Numbered from the stretch's first letter, positions 32,640 through 44,102 are shown. The stretch: 64,000 bases of DNA from Bedellia somnulentella (GCA_963576735.1 OY755196.1:5809912-5873911); one strand, 5' to 3'. Notes: a model not told the origin generated them from the letters alone. Made by a program: numbers and translations.

Positions 32640-33046
32640 GTGCTTTTAATTATTTAATGTTCTGAGACTAAGCGAATATGTTTAAAGATAATTTTAAAAG
32701 ATATTGTTTTTTATTTTATTTTCTTTGTTGTGCATTTGTTTAGTTTACTGTCTGTTCCTTTACTATTTATTCAATTTTGTTTACTTCAAATGTGGCAGAC
32801 ACAGATTATTTTGTTTATATATTAATTAATTATGTGTAGTGTAGTGTAGGCCTTAACTGAAAACCAGTGTTTTGCCACTTGGCAATATCAAGCACTGAGT
32901 TAGGACCTAGTTTGTGTTACCATAGCACTAATTTTAAGTTTAAAATATTGCTTTTTTTTTACCTTATTTATGTATTGTTTTTCATATTGTATGTGGTGTT
33001 ATGTTAACATAAATAAACGAGTTATCTATCTATCTATCTATCTTAT
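32640..33046 (+). repeat. LINE-like 3' UTR ending in (TATC)n
   Basis: The segment contains gtaggccttaactgaaaacc and gcactgagttaggacctagt and ends aacataaataaacgagttat followed by six TATC units. This is the usual form of a 3' UTR inserted with a microsatellite tail. No coding part is left. Confidence 0.5.
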
Positions 33047-33174
33047 TATGTTTTTATGTTTAAAAAAGGCTGAATACTATGAATCACAATCCTCCTACTT
33101 TTCAAAGGAACCAAAAGCATGCAAATACATTTGTTCAAACCGAATAGTTTGCGTGAAAAATGCCGGTATCGGAT

Positions 33175-33285
33175 TATATATCGGCCTTCAGAACTAGGTC
33201 ATTCATTTAGTATTCATTCGGTCACTGGCACACGGTTATTTACTGCGGCTCTGCACGAAGACTTAAACGGTAAGCCTTATCATAA
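33175..33285 (+). promoter_or_regulatory. Possible noncoding first exon or promoter, partly duplicated at 33721-33785
   Basis: tatatatcgg is followed 60 bp later by cactggcacacggttattta and a perfect-looking donor (aacg|gtaagc) at about 33270. The block ggttatttactgcggctctg to ccttatcataac recurs with changes at 33721-33785, where the donor is damaged. No coding region is seen nearby on this strand, so the call is weak. Confidence 0.25.
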
Positions 33286-33300
33286 CTTTACTTATTTAGA

Positions 33301-33545
33301 GTGCCGTGTAGTGTCAGTTTAGAATGTGACTACCCCTTTCTACCTATGGGTGTCGTAAGAAGCGACTAAGGGTATGGTGGTTTTTAAAGGGGTTTTAAGG
33401 CGATGCGGTTGGAGACTTATCACCAACGATAGTTTATTTTTTCCATATTTTACCCTATTAACTTCCAAATGTGGCTGGGGAGTTCCCAACTCTGAAGCTC
33501 TGGCCACCCCTTTATGGGATTTATGGCCGTGAGCATATGTATGTA
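33301..33545 (+). repeat. Family A SINE-like copy, full length
   Basis: It runs from gtgccgtgtagtgtcagttt to gccgtgagcatatgtatgta and belongs to the tccaaatgtggctggggagt subfamily. Confidence 0.85.
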
Positions 33546-34314
33546 CTTGTTAAGAGAAGTGTTGATACAATTTTATTTTGTTTTATAATTAGCTAGGCTA
33601 TTGAGTTAGATAAATCAACGGTAGGATTCTAGAAGTAATTTTTTATACATACATATACTCTGGCTATAAATCTGAAAAGGGGGTAGTCACAGCTATTAAA
33701 TATTATATATTCATGGTATTTTCGGTTATTTATTGCGGGTCTGCATGAAGACTTAACCGGTAATCCTTATCATAACTTACTTATTAGGAGAAATGTTAAT
33801 AATATATTATTGACGTTTCAGGGCCTACTTTTAACTTAGGCAGTGACTTCCTTGAAACACCGTAAACAGACCAACAAACGTGCAAAACCTTAGAATTCCA
33901 CACGAAAATTGATTTATAATTGTGATAAACCGCCCAGCTGTAAACCACGTGCTCATTTCACAACAACGTTTCTTAATTGAATGTCCGACATGACAATATA
34001 GAAATGAGTTAATTTGAATCTAGAACGAGCGTTCCATTACACACAGACATTTGTAATCGGATATGAGAAGTGAATCTACGTTAATTCGAATTTAGAATTG
34101 ATTTGTTTGAAATGTTGGTCGGTTTTTTTTTGTACTATTGCAAAACTAATCTCAACTTTACTAATGTTGTAAGGTGCGGTTGGAAACGCAGAAGTCCCAG
34201 TTTGAATAAGTAGAATTCACTTTAGTGTGTATATTACGGTAATTTGTAAGGAATAGATCCCTTCAGAAAAAAACATACATATATACATACTGTTATGAAA
34301 TACATAAATGGAAT
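33546..34314. other. Intron with a family A scrap and otherwise nothing recognised
   Basis: 33650-33705 is the edge of a minus family A copy (catacatatactctggctat). 33721-33785 repeats the 33235-33285 block. The rest is featureless. Confidence 0.5.
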
Positions 34315-34485
34315 TTTCACGGCCATAAATCCCAAAAAAGGGTAGCCAGAGCTTCAGAGCTAGAAACTCCTCAGCCACTTTTGAAAATTGAGTGGGGACA
34401 AAATGGTAAAATAAAGGTTGCTAGTGATGGGTCTCCAACCGCATGCAGAAATTGGGGTAGTGAATTTTCTAAGCCGTCACTACAC
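34315..34485 (-). repeat. Family A SINE-like copy with distal deletion
   Basis: It runs from ttttcacggccataaatccc to taagccgtcactacacg. The part between caaccgcatgc and the end is shortened. Confidence 0.75.
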
Positions 34486-34539
34486 GTTTTTCATTATCTA
34501 CCTCCCACAAGAAGTCTACCAAAAAGGATTGCCACTTAC

Positions 34540-34646
34540 CTCAACGACCTGCTGCAGATCCTGAACGTACACATTTTCCGTGTGCACTATTTCCGCGCAC
34601 ACCCGCTGGAGTTGCGATAAGCCGGAGCCTTCGTCGGCCCTTTGCG
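34540..34646 (-). CDS. RhoGEF exon: start of DH domain (conserved region 1)
   Basis: Two bases complete a Pro codon; 35 codons follow, from QRADEGSGLSQLQRVCAEIV to HTENVYVQDLQQVVE. RVxAEIVxTExxYVxDLxxVVE is the first DH helix, whose Glu contacts the GTPase switch I in known DH structures. The acceptor is ttccag at 34647-34652 and the donor GTAAGT at 34534-34539. Confidence 0.95.
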
Positions 34647-34679
34647 CTGGAAATATACGGTGGTTTATATGTAAGAGAA

Positions 34680-35575
34680 TAGATAAACTGTTTATTGCAC
34701 GTGAAATACAGAAATTATTTACAAAAAATATAAAACGTATTTGCAAAGAAATACAATTCGGTATGTAAAGTTTTCTTTTTGGAATTTATTAAATATTTTT
34801 ATTCGATAGCAAATACGAAAATAAAAGACCAATTTGAATATTTTTCATTTAAAATGAGTAATTGCAAAATTATGATTTTTTAAAGATTGTTCAACTTTTG
34901 TTCTTAATGACGTCATCGATCGAAAATATCACGTAGCGACAAGCAAATGAAGCGAGATGTTTAATAAAAATGTTGCTGGTTGCAAAACATTTCACGAATT
35001 TGTGATCTCCTGTGAATAAACAAACCTATGATTTTCGTTATTTTATTAATAAACTGCAAAAACTAATGTCTTTGAAATAACACTGAAGGTCAAATACTGT
35101 TACAGTATTTTGTTAAAATAACGCTCATCTTAGCTTTGTTTGATTTCATTTCAAAAAAATATTGTTTAATAACATAGTATCTCGAAATGGTTTCGTAATC
35201 AGCACCACTATTGTAAAACTTTGCATACCGAATTGGCAAAAAGTTGAATATAATATAATATAGTCAGCAAACCGTGTAATCTCAGTAAGTAGCACATAGC
35301 TTATCGTGAGTACCCTGTCCAAGCAAAGCGTGGGTACTTTGAACACCAGGTGACAATGTCATGTAATGTTCAGAAGTATTAGTACCTAAGCCAAGCCCTT
35401 CGGGGATTTATGGCGTGAACGTTTGAGTCTTCAATAGAAAACATTATTTATTGCATATCAAAAACAGATATTATTTACAAAAATTAGAAAACGCGTTTGC
35501 AAAGAAATATAATTGGCGGTCTTATCACTAAAAGCGATGTGTCTCAAACCGGCTTATTGAAAAGAAGTTAAATAA
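34680..35575. repeat. Related LINE-like 3' UTR copies and a family B fragment in an intron
   Basis: 34680-34765 and 35430-35575 share tttattgcac/tttattgcat, attatttacaaaaa and aacg..tttgcaaagaaata, a LINE-type 3' UTR. 35490-35555 adds ggcggtcttatcactaaaag. Between them 35300-35432 is a plus family B 3' part (aagcaaagcgtgggtacttt to ggcgtgaacgtttgag). 34909-34916 is TGACGTCA. Confidence 0.55.
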
Positions 35576-35589
35576 CATTAATTAAAATT

Positions 35590-35840
35590 TGCTGTGTAGT
35601 GTCGGCATAGAATAACACTACCCCATTTCTTCCGGTGGGTGTACGTAAGAGGCGACTAACGGATTTGGAGCTTTTAAGGGATTTTTGGGCGATGCGGTTG
35701 GAGACCCATCACCAACAACCTTTACTTTACCATCCTTTCCCCTCTCAATTTTCCAAATGTGGCTGAGGAATTTCTAATTCCTTAGCTCTGGCTACCCCTT
35801 CTAGGGATTTATAGCCGTGAGTATATGTATGTATGTATGT
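35590..35840 (+). repeat. Family A SINE-like copy, full length
   Basis: It runs from tgctgtgtagtgtcggcata to gtgagtatatgtatgtatgt and is close to the consensus I read across the window. Confidence 0.88.
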
Positions 35841-36310
35841 TATTTTTAAGCTTAAACAGATAAACATTAATATACTTTGATCGGCTCTTACAACATGCAT
35901 ACTGCACATTAACTGAATGTTACTAACGATTGATCTCGCGTGGGTTTCAAATTGAACCAGTAAACATTAAATACTTGTCTTATTTAATTACTTCTGCTAA
36001 TTAATTACAGTAATAAATAATTGCAATAAATTACAAAGTCAATCAATTGTTGCATTAATTGTTGATATAGAACTAATAAATTGTGTCAAATTGCAAACAA
36101 TCAATACAGCCTCCAAGTAATCATGTAGTAAGAATTGGTTTCTTAGTCGGCTATGTATGTTTTGTATTCAAGATTCAAAGATTCAAACGTTCACGCCGTA
36201 TATCCCGGAAGGGGTTGGCAGCGGTACTAATACTTCTGAATATCAGGTGACATTGTCACCTGGTTTTTAGAGTACCTACGTTTTGCTTCGACAGTGTACT
36301 CACGTGATTT
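35841..36310. other. Intron: plain AT-rich stretch, then a family B fragment
   Basis: 35841-36171 has nothing recognised. 36172-36310 is a minus family B 3' part (aaacgttcacgccgtatatc to cagtgtactcacgtga). Confidence 0.6.
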
Positions 36311-36433
36311 TATACTACAACCCAACATACATATTCCTAGAATAAATCATCGATTTAAAACCCATGTCCTGTGCACCCAATTAGCCAGCTCGTAAAAACT
36401 ACCACTTCTCTTCAAAATAAGAAAAATACTTAC

Positions 36434-37684
36434 GATTCAAACTATCCGTCCGCCTTTCTTCTTGCGACGAACTCTTCATTCCGGCATTAACAAAATTGTT
36501 GGTCCTATTTGCAGATGTCAGGTCCATATCACTTTGATCATCGAGACTTTCAATCGACGCAAGATATGCTGAATTTACTCCTTTATTCTGGACACCACTG
36601 CTGGAAGTTGAGCTTGAAGACGCTAAAGAACTCATCGATAAAGGTCTAGAAACTTCTACAGTAGGAGGATTCATTCTAGGTCGTTCCCTATCTAGAGTAC
36701 ATTTTATATCACCGACAGAACCTACTGCATCTGTAAATGATTCAGTTTTTGCCAATTTTGCAGGAACTCCATATTGTTGGGACAAACCATTCGTACAGCC
36801 GTTTGTCTGTTGATGTTTTATAGGACTTCTTACAGGCTTTTCAGGTGTATTGTCTTTTGATGATATCTTTGTATCAAATTCTCTATCATCACATGATATG
36901 GACAGTTCAATCGATTGATCGATGTATGGTAATGATAAAGTTTCAAATGCAGTCTTGTTTTTTAAAGGCACATCGTATATAGCCGGTCTATTGTTAGTAG
37001 GTACATCATACGTTTCCTGAATATCTAATTTGAATTCGGGTTTGAGTTTTGGAACTTTCGATGGAGATTCTTGAGGAGATTTGGGTTCTTCACTTTTAGC
37101 TTTTAATATTTTAGAAGATGGTTGATCATATATATCAACTGTAGGCGATACTTCTCTGGCTTGAGCAATTTTTGACGTAGTTCCTACAAGCGGTATATTA
37201 GATCTATATCCTCTACCTGAAGACCGAGTTTGCGTGGGTTTCCTTTGAAACCTAAGAGTACTAGTTGTATCTGCGCTAGATAACATTCTCTTAACGTTGG
37301 GTGATAAATTGTCGAAACTATTTGACGATTCCGACACTTTAGTTTCAGTCTTAATTGTCCTATCGATAAGTCTGTTAACAGCGGGCTTATCTTCACATCC
37401 ACTATCAAGAGCACCATTTTTACCACTTTCCCCATTAGTTCGTAACGAGTACAATGAACTTTTGTTCATTATTGCCACAGGGGGTTGCACATTCACTTTA
37501 CATTCTTTCAAGGTTAGGTCGTTGTCAACGACCATTTTGATTTCTTCTGTTTTTTTCACTTCCGGAGGGTCATTTCTTGAATCTTTTGCCGTCAAATTAA
37601 ATCTGCTGACTTCTGGAGTGCTTTTCGGTTCAAGCAAAGAGTCGTAGATTCCAATTAATGTCGGAGTGAGGTCTGTAGTGCTAC
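36434..37684 (-). CDS. RhoGEF exon: disordered N-terminal region with YxxP motifs
   Basis: Two bases complete a Gly codon, 416 codons follow, and one base begins a Pro codon. The acceptor is ttacag (37685-37690) and the donor GTAAGT (36428-36433). The sequence is Ser/Thr/Pro-rich and charged with no folded domain. Tyr-x-x-Pro motifs occur as IYDQP (near 37125), TYDVP (36999-37010), IYDVP (36966-36977) and QYGVP (36761-36776). This motif class, once phosphorylated, binds Crk/CrkL SH2 domains. A Ser run (SLASSSSTSSSG) lies near 36600. The Met at 37706 seen when the frame is read upstream is intronic and not the natural start. The true start lies in an upstream exon. Confidence 0.9.
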
Positions 37685-38008
37685 CTGTAACAAAAATAGG
37701 AAACAAATGTTATTGACTCGTTCATTAGATGCCTTTTTAATACAAAATTAATGGTTACGCATTCCTTCTTAATTGATTTTATACAACTTGTGAGATTAAA
37801 TTTTCCAATGTTGATTTCAATGAGTCGGCTTGGACATTTAATTTCTGCTTAACATAGAAGTAATAAGTGATTTTGTACTAATTATCTTCCTTAAATTCTG
37901 TTAATACTATGCCAATTTAGATATATTTTATTAACATGCTAAATAAGAAAACTATGGACTACGCATCGTCTTTAAGAAGAACTTTATTTTTTATAATTTA
38001 TGCTTCAG
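37685..38008. other. Intron sequence without recognised features
   Basis: The start of the RhoGEF 5' intron; AT-rich and plain. Confidence 0.5.
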
Positions 38009-38151
38009 CAGAGCAAGCACGAGCACTATTTTATCGACACGATAACGGTTAGAATGAGATGGCAGTATACGATACTAAGTAAGTGCGTAAGAGATGGCTG
38101 CTTTATCCCACGCGATAACTAGTTTAAACACCGCTCGTGCTTGCCCTTCTG
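38009..38151. mobile_element. MITE (family E), 143 bp
   Basis: The ends cagagcaagcacgagc and gctcgtgcttgcccttctg are inverted repeats. Internal blocks ttttatcgacacgataacgg and atcccacgcgataactagtt recur in copies at 40529-40791 and 42030-42544. No coding capacity. Target duplication unclear. Confidence 0.7.
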
Positions 38152-38854
38152 ACGTGCAACAAAGCAGTTTTCTATTGTTTTCTGTTCTACAATAATTGGC
38201 GGTCTTTTCAATAAAGTGATCTCTTTCGGGCTATTTTTAGATTAACCATACGATTAAGTTGCATATCATAATATGTTTGCCGATCCAAAAATAAATATAA
38301 ATCATCATATTAAAGTACATTTAATATCCAAAGTCATTGAAGAACTTATTCATTCGTAAAAATATGTAACATAAGCCTCACTGAGAGCTAACAAGATCAC
38401 ATAAAAACCACAAACGAATTCGTAGACTCAAGAACTGGACAACATAATCCCCAGAAAACAAAAAAAAAACTGGCGCCAAACAGCGTCGATAGAAATAGGT
38501 TGTTATCCATTTTATCGATCCGTAAATCACTGGAAGGCGTAAAAGTACCGGCTTTAAAATTTTTATTGTATATTCACAAAAGGGCTTAAGATTCTATATT
38601 TGGAGCTAGTCGTTTTATTGTTTGAAATAAAAGTAAGACTTCGATAGATAAACAATCACGGGAAAGGACTACGTGAGGACTTTATCCTTTTAAGGACTTA
38701 ATTGACTGGGTTAGATGATTCACTTTTTCTAAAATAAAAAGGATTAAAGAAAAAGTTTTCATTGTTAAAAAAATTGACATGAAGGAATTTATTGATAAGA
38801 AGAATGACAACTTCCATGATAGAACAAATGAGTTTGCCTGGGTAGTTTACATAC
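38152..38854. other. LINE-like 3' UTR scrap, then featureless intergenic or intron DNA
   Basis: 38165-38235 resembles the LINE 3' UTR at 34680/35430 (attggcggtcttttcaataa, ctctttcgggc). The rest, including two CGATA motifs at 38485-38525, shows no gene. Confidence 0.45.
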
Positions 38855-39336
38855 ATACATATATACTTACGGCCATAAATCCCAAAAAGGGGTAATTTCA
38901 TAGAAGAGAGTAATTCTTCATTTGACCATATTTTCCTCATACTAGTTTCCAAAAGTTACTCGGGAATTATTTCTGAACTTGGATAAATTAATTTCGAAAT
39001 TCCTTAAGTATAGGTGCCATATTTTATGCGTATTGTTGGATTAAATAGCACTAACTTATTTCTTTCTGCGAGTGTCGTAAGAGGCGATTTAGGCTATTCG
39101 AGCTTTTCAAGTAATTGTTGGGCGATGCGGTCGAAAACTGGGGCTCTGGCTACCCTTTTTGGGATTTATAGCTGTGAGTATGAAGTTTATGTACCTTATG
39201 CATAAGATAATAGATATCTATTCTATTTCGTAGTTCGTAGGAGACGTGACGGGTCTCCAACCGCATCGCGCAAAAACCACCAGCCATTACTATCTATCTA
39301 TGCAAATAAACCTAAGCCGGCACTACACGGCACTAT
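38855..39336. repeat. Three family A fragments
   Basis: 38855-38960 is a minus edge (acatatatacttacggccat). 39025-39182 is plus with an internal deletion. 39239-39336 is a minus distal part (acgggtctccaaccgcatcg to aagccggcactacacggc). Confidence 0.65.
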
Positions 39337-39659
39337 ATACTATTACAATATTTATATACTATTTCAAGCTGCTCAATCTGTCAGAACATGTCACTTTTTA
39401 CACATTTACTAGAACTAAAAATGATTCAGGAAACGTAAGTTAATCACTATTAAGTCATGATTAAGATTCACAAGTCAAAGTCAGCTATTCCTTTGATGTG
39501 GCGCGATACTAATTACACTGCGCGTGCGCATGCGTGTACGATAGTTATGTAGTTCCTACTACGTAACATTATTTGCATACATCCTAGTGCATACCGACAT
39601 GGGTATGTATTTCTTGCCGTTTGTGTGGAATGAAGGGAATAAGAGTCTCTCATACTCAA

Positions 39660-40090
39660 CTCAAACGCTCACGCCGTAAATTCCATACGGTTGAGTATGA
39701 GAGGTTGGCAGAGGTACTAATACTTCTGAACATCAGGTGATATTAACACCTGATACGTACGACGATTTTGTACGAATAAACTGTTACATGACAAAGTACA
39801 ACTTAGCCATGTGGTTTTCCTCACGATGTTTTTCCTCGCCGTTAACAACCATGATAAATTAACACATAAACCACACATATGAAGAAGGTTATTCCATACC
39901 TGTGGTAACCCTTTAAATTCATATCGTTCATTTTTTTTCTTGCCACATGGATATAACTTCATAAGTACTTACGAAGTATGAAGAATAAAAGAGCATGTAT
40001 GAAAAGATTGATGGATGTGCTGAAGCTCGAGAGGTTAACCAGGATCGTAACAAGTGGCGACTAGCAGCGTGAGTATATGTATGTATGTAC
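39660..40090. mobile_element. Minus family B fragment and plus RTE-like LINE 3' scrap
   Basis: 39660-39885 reads aaacgctcacgccgtaaatt to taaccacacatatg; a local duplication of gttgagtatgagaggttggc sits in it. 39968-40090 reads gaagtatgaagaataaaaga to gcgtgagtatatgtatgtat. Confidence 0.65.
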
Positions 40091-40528
40091 CTGGATACTA
40101 AGAAATAACAACGATATTGTACAACATATATATCCACTAATGAGTTCAAACAAAGGAGTTTAGTCAGACCCAAAGGAATATTTAGAATTTCTGGCTGATG
40201 ACTAATCCCGCAATTATTCGCTAAAATACGAGTCGAAAGGAGTTCCACTTCGTCGAATCAATCCGTTTCAATAAACACATACAAATAAAAATGATATACG
40301 ACCTTTTTACAATCGTCGTTGTTCATAATAAAAGTTAAATGGTGACTGCGTTCTAAATTTGAATTTGAATGTCAAAAGTTAATGGTCGCTTTTTAGGCAT
40401 AAAATGAAAGACAGTGACGAAGCAATTTAAAAGTTAAAACTGAGTGTTTATGAGACCAAATTGAGGTACTATTTAAAATTAAATGTTTTTTTTTTATCTT
40501 TCCTATTGTCATTATAACTTCACGATTC
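40091..40528. other. No recognised features
   Basis: AT-rich. No coding frame on either strand resembles a known family. Confidence 0.45.
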
Positions 40529-40791
40529 TCCTGCCCGGCTAGTACGAGCGGTGTTTAAACTAGTTATCGCGTGGGATAAAGCAGCCATCTTTTACGCACT
40601 TACTTAGTAGCGTATACTGCCATCTCATTCTAACCGTTATCATACATACATAGATACATATACTCACGGCTATAAATCCCTTAACGGGGTAGCCAGAGCT
40701 TTGGAATGAGAAATTGAGAAATTGAAAAATATGAAAATTGAGAAGTAATCGTTATCGTGTCGATAAAATAGCACTCGTGCTTGCCCTCTGG
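40529..40791. mobile_element. MITE family E copy with a family A fragment inserted
   Basis: The outer ends are ctcctgcccggctagtacga and ctcgtgcttgccctctg. It runs opposite to the copy at 38009. Family A sequence (40640-40735, catacatagatacatatact) splits it between cattctaaccgttat and gttatcgtgtcgataa. Confidence 0.7.
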
Positions 40792-41007
40792 TCGAGGGAG
40801 ATAAGAATTCGTAGAGTTAATTTAGCATTTTAAAGACATATATATTGATTCTATTTTGATTTGAACGTATTTGGATCTTTCAAATGCTTGCTGGGTGATG
40901 TGGCTTAAAATTGCCGAAGCTTCTCCAGTTCTTAATGTTTGACTTTCTCTTTGTGGGCTTCACAGTCGTGTATATACGTTTTTCTCTAATTTATATCATT
41001 TAAATAA

Positions 41008-41945
41008 TAAAACAACACCCAAAGAACAACTAACCACCGTAAAATCCAGTAACAAAACCAGGTTAACTCTGGAGGCAAGGCTGTCGAGACAATAATTAAA
41101 ACATTATTTGCCACTTGGGCTAGATACAATATAATTGAACAGTGGGTACAATTAGCAGCGAAGAATGGGTTACTCACTGCTAGATATCACTGGAATCGGT
41201 AGCCAGAGCTAAGGAATCAGAAATTCCCCAGCCACTTTTTGAGAAAGTTGAGTGGGGAAAAGATGGTAAAATAAACATTTTTGGTGATGGGTCAACCGCA
41301 TCGCCTAACAACTTCTTTAAAACTCCCAAAACCCTTAGTCGCCTCCCACGTACACCCAACGGAAAAATAGGGTAATGCTATTTTAAGCCGACACTTCATA
41401 CCTTTAAAATCATTTTAATAATAAAACAACACCAAAAGTTCAATAAACAGTAAATAAAATCCAGTCACAAACTAGGTTAACTCTGGAGCCAAGGCCATCG
41501 AGACAATAATTAAAACATTATTTGGCACTCGGGCTAGATACAATATAATTGCACAGTAACTTAACAATGGATTCAATTAGCAGCGGAAGAATGGGTTTCT
41601 TACTGCTAGATATCACTGGAAGGGGAAGTCAGAGCTAAGTAATTTCCTAAACAATTTTGGAAAGTTGAGCGGGGAAAAGATGGAAAAGTAAACATTTTCG
41701 GTGATGGATCCAACCGCAGCGCCAAAAATCCCTTTATAACCCCAATACCGTTAGTCGCCTTCTACGTAAACCCACCGGAAAAATGGGATAGTGCTATTCT
41801 AAGCAGACACTACACAGCTCCAAAACTCAAGTCACAAAACTAGGTTACCTCCTCTAACATTATTTGGCACTTGGGCTAGATACAATATAGTTGGACAGTA
41901 ACTTAACAATGGATTCAATTAGCAGCGAAAGAATCGGTTTGGGAG
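41008..41945 (+). repeat. Local tandem duplication: two ~405-bp units plus a partial third
   Basis: Units start at 41008 and 41418, with a shortened one at 41820. Each has unique sequence (ttaactctggag..aaggc, gacaataattaaaacattat, gggctagatacaatata, agatatcactggaa) followed by a minus family A segment. The third stops after the unique part. The family A insertion predates the duplication. Confidence 0.85.
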
Positions 41946-42029
41946 TGTCCAATGATAAATAGATTTGTGAATTCGTCACGGGGTTTTGTAAGGTACAAGA
42001 TTGTTTATAGAGAAAATGAACGGATATCA

Positions 42030-42544
42030 GGAGGCCTAGCACGAGTGCTATTTTATCGTCACGATATCCTAAATCACATGAATTCTCTGTCCAAGCAAAA
42101 CATACACACATATACTCAGGGCTATAATTCCCTGGAAGGGGTAGCCAGAGCTTCGGAATAAGAAAATCCTCAGCCACTTTTGGAAGTTGATTTGGGAAAA
42201 GATGGTAAAATAAAGGTTGTTGGTGATGGGTCTCCAACCGCATCGCCCGAAAATCCCTCAAAAAGACCCAATATCCTTAGTCGCCTCTTACGTACACCCA
42301 CGGATAGAAATGGGGTAGTGCTATTCTAAGCCGACACTACACAGCTAACATGGGTACTTTACACGCTAGCATTGCTAGCACGAGCGACCTTTTAACTAAT
42401 CGCTTGGTATAAACAGCCATCTCTTCAACTAAAAAAGCTAACATAAAAATAGCCATCTCTTTCGCACTTATATAGTATTGTATATATTTTTATCTCATTC
42501 TAACCGACAGAGAAACTATAAAACCACGCTCGTGCTAGGCCTCC
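42030..42544. mobile_element. MITE family E copy carrying a family A SINE-like insertion
   Basis: The ends ggaggcctagcacgagtgct and the mirrored cgctcgtgctaggcctcc bound it. A near complete minus family A copy occupies about 42105-42347. The MITE interior (cattctaaccgacagag) resumes afterwards. Confidence 0.75.
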
Positions 42545-42599
42545 ATCCCACGTAATTTTACGGGGACATACGGTGTAGACGATGAGGATAAGATATTTA

Positions 42600-43145
42600 A
42601 CATACATCGATATATTCACGGCTATAAATCCCTAAAAGACTGTAAAACAAAGGTGATGGGTCTCCAACCGCATCTCCCAAATATCGCTTAAAAGGCCCCA
42701 ATAACCTTATACCTCTTACGAACACTCAGGGGCAGTAATGGGGTAGTGCCATTCCAAGCCAACATTGCACATAAGCAAGATATGCAATGTCAAGTTATTT
42801 AGAACAGTATTACTGTTTAAATCCTAACCGGTAATACCGTTATTTTTGTATCAAAAGCCGCGCCGAATTAGCGAAATTAAGAATCCAATTTAATAATCAT
42901 AAAACGCATTAATCAATGTCGTTAACTTCATTGAATAAAATTCGTGATTCTCATTACCTTTTTGCAACGAATATTTTCGGAATTAAAGAACCATTGGAAT
43001 ATTAATTTGAAAATCTCACACGTAGATATCTTCACGTTATGAATAATGAAAGGGGATAGATGATACATACATATATACTTACATTTACTCACGGCTATAA
43101 ATCCCTAGAAAGGGAAGCCAGAGCTTCAGAATAAGAAGTTTTCCT
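42600..43145 (-). repeat. Two partial family A copies
   Basis: 42600-42775 has an internal deletion joining aatccctaaaag to actgtaaaacaaagg. 43066-43145 is a head-only piece (ttactcacggctataaatcc). 42776-43065 has nothing recognised. Confidence 0.65.
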
Positions 43146-43299
43146 TGGACAGTGAGCCTGTGTGTGTTTGCGTTGCGTGTATGTCTACGTAGCCTTTCTA
43201 AGTAAACCTTTCGCTGTTGTTAAACTTTACACTGTCACTTTTACAAGTATCTCAATAACGGTTTATCCTAATATAATAATTATTATAATATAATAATTT

Positions 43300-43680
43300 A
43301 CATAACATAACATAAACATAAACGTTCACGCCGTTTATCCCCGAAGGGGTTGGCAGAGGTACCAATACTCCTGAACTCACATGGCAAGCGCCATCTAGTT
43401 TCCAGAGAAGGTACCCACGTTTTGCTTAGACAGTGTACTCACGTGATAGGGGACAGGCCTATCGCCGTTTTGTACGAATACACTGTCACATGACTAAGTA
43501 CAACTCAGCCATGTGGGTTTCCTCACGATGTTTTCCCTCACCGTTAGCAACCATGATAAATTAACCACACATATGACTTTAGAAAAGACAAATTGGTGTA
43601 GGCCCGTCCCAGGATTGGAACTCACGCCCTTCTGTTTTTCGGGCGGGTGTTCTACCCACTGGACTATCATGTCGCTATAA
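43300..43680 (-). repeat. Family B SINE, full length
   Basis: It runs from cataacataacataaacata to ggactatcatgtcgct. The apparent target duplication is ataatttA-like on both sides. The box B region reads gattggaactcacgccc, differing from other copies. Confidence 0.85.
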
Positions 43681-43767
43681 TAATTTATTTATATATATTT
43701 ATGTACATATAAATATATGTTCAGTTTCATGTCCAAACATTTAATATGAATATTATAAAACACTGTA

Positions 43768-44060
43768 CATACATATACTCATGGCTATAAATCACTAGAA
43801 GGGGAAACCAGAGCTTCGGAATAAGAAATTTCTCAGCCACTTTTGGAAGTTGTATGGAAAGAAGATAGACGAAAACAAAGGCTTTTACAAAATTAATTAA
43901 AAGACCCCAATACACTTAGCCGCATTTTACAAGAAGAGGTAGTGCTATAATCCATCACTACAAGCGATTATATAAACAAATTAATCCTGATATAAGGCCC
44001 AGCTGTTCAACTGAGCTACCGAGGTGTAAAGCCTAATTAGTGACGTTATTTTTCCAGTAG
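43768..44060 (-). repeat. Degenerate family A copy and a tRNA-like scrap
   Basis: 43768-43965 keeps catatactcatggctataaa and gaaaccagagcttcgg. 43995-44030 reads agctgttcaactgagctacc, a box A-like tRNA piece. Confidence 0.55.
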
Positions 44061-44102
44061 CGCGCCATAATGAGTCTCTTTATTAGTTAACACGACTCAT
44101 TA

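Larger units (their letters stand above)
1..37684 (-). other. Gene locus: PLEKHG1/2/3-type Rho guanine-nucleotide exchange factor, 10 exons, 3' end outside window
   Basis: Ten exons join with GT-AG borders and agreeing phases into one frame of at least 2,154 residues. Numbering residues from the first exon seen, 1-430 are disordered, the DH domain spans about 431-608, the PH domain about 622-735, and the rest is a disordered tail. DH domains of this class load GTP onto Rho-family GTPases; the PH domain binds membrane or assists exchange. The DH tail (YLLKPVQRILKYHLLLQ) and the DH-PH linker (HIDDMKRKHEHAVRVQ) are hallmarks of the PLEKHG1/2/3 group, by recall and not by database search. In vertebrates these proteins act on actin organisation at the cytoplasmic face. 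Introns reach 14.6 kb and are filled with SINEs, LINE scraps and MITEs. The C-terminus lies beyond base 1 and the start codon lies upstream of 37684. Which PLEKHG paralogue or fly gene is orthologous is not decided here. Confidence 0.9.

Noticed and set aside
33023..33046. (TATC)n as a functional microsatellite or regulatory site
   Set aside because: It is the expected simple-repeat tail of a LINE 3' end.
37184..37647. Frames overlapping the N-terminal RhoGEF exon on both strands
   Set aside because: Alternative-frame shadows; the exon frame has matching splice phases.
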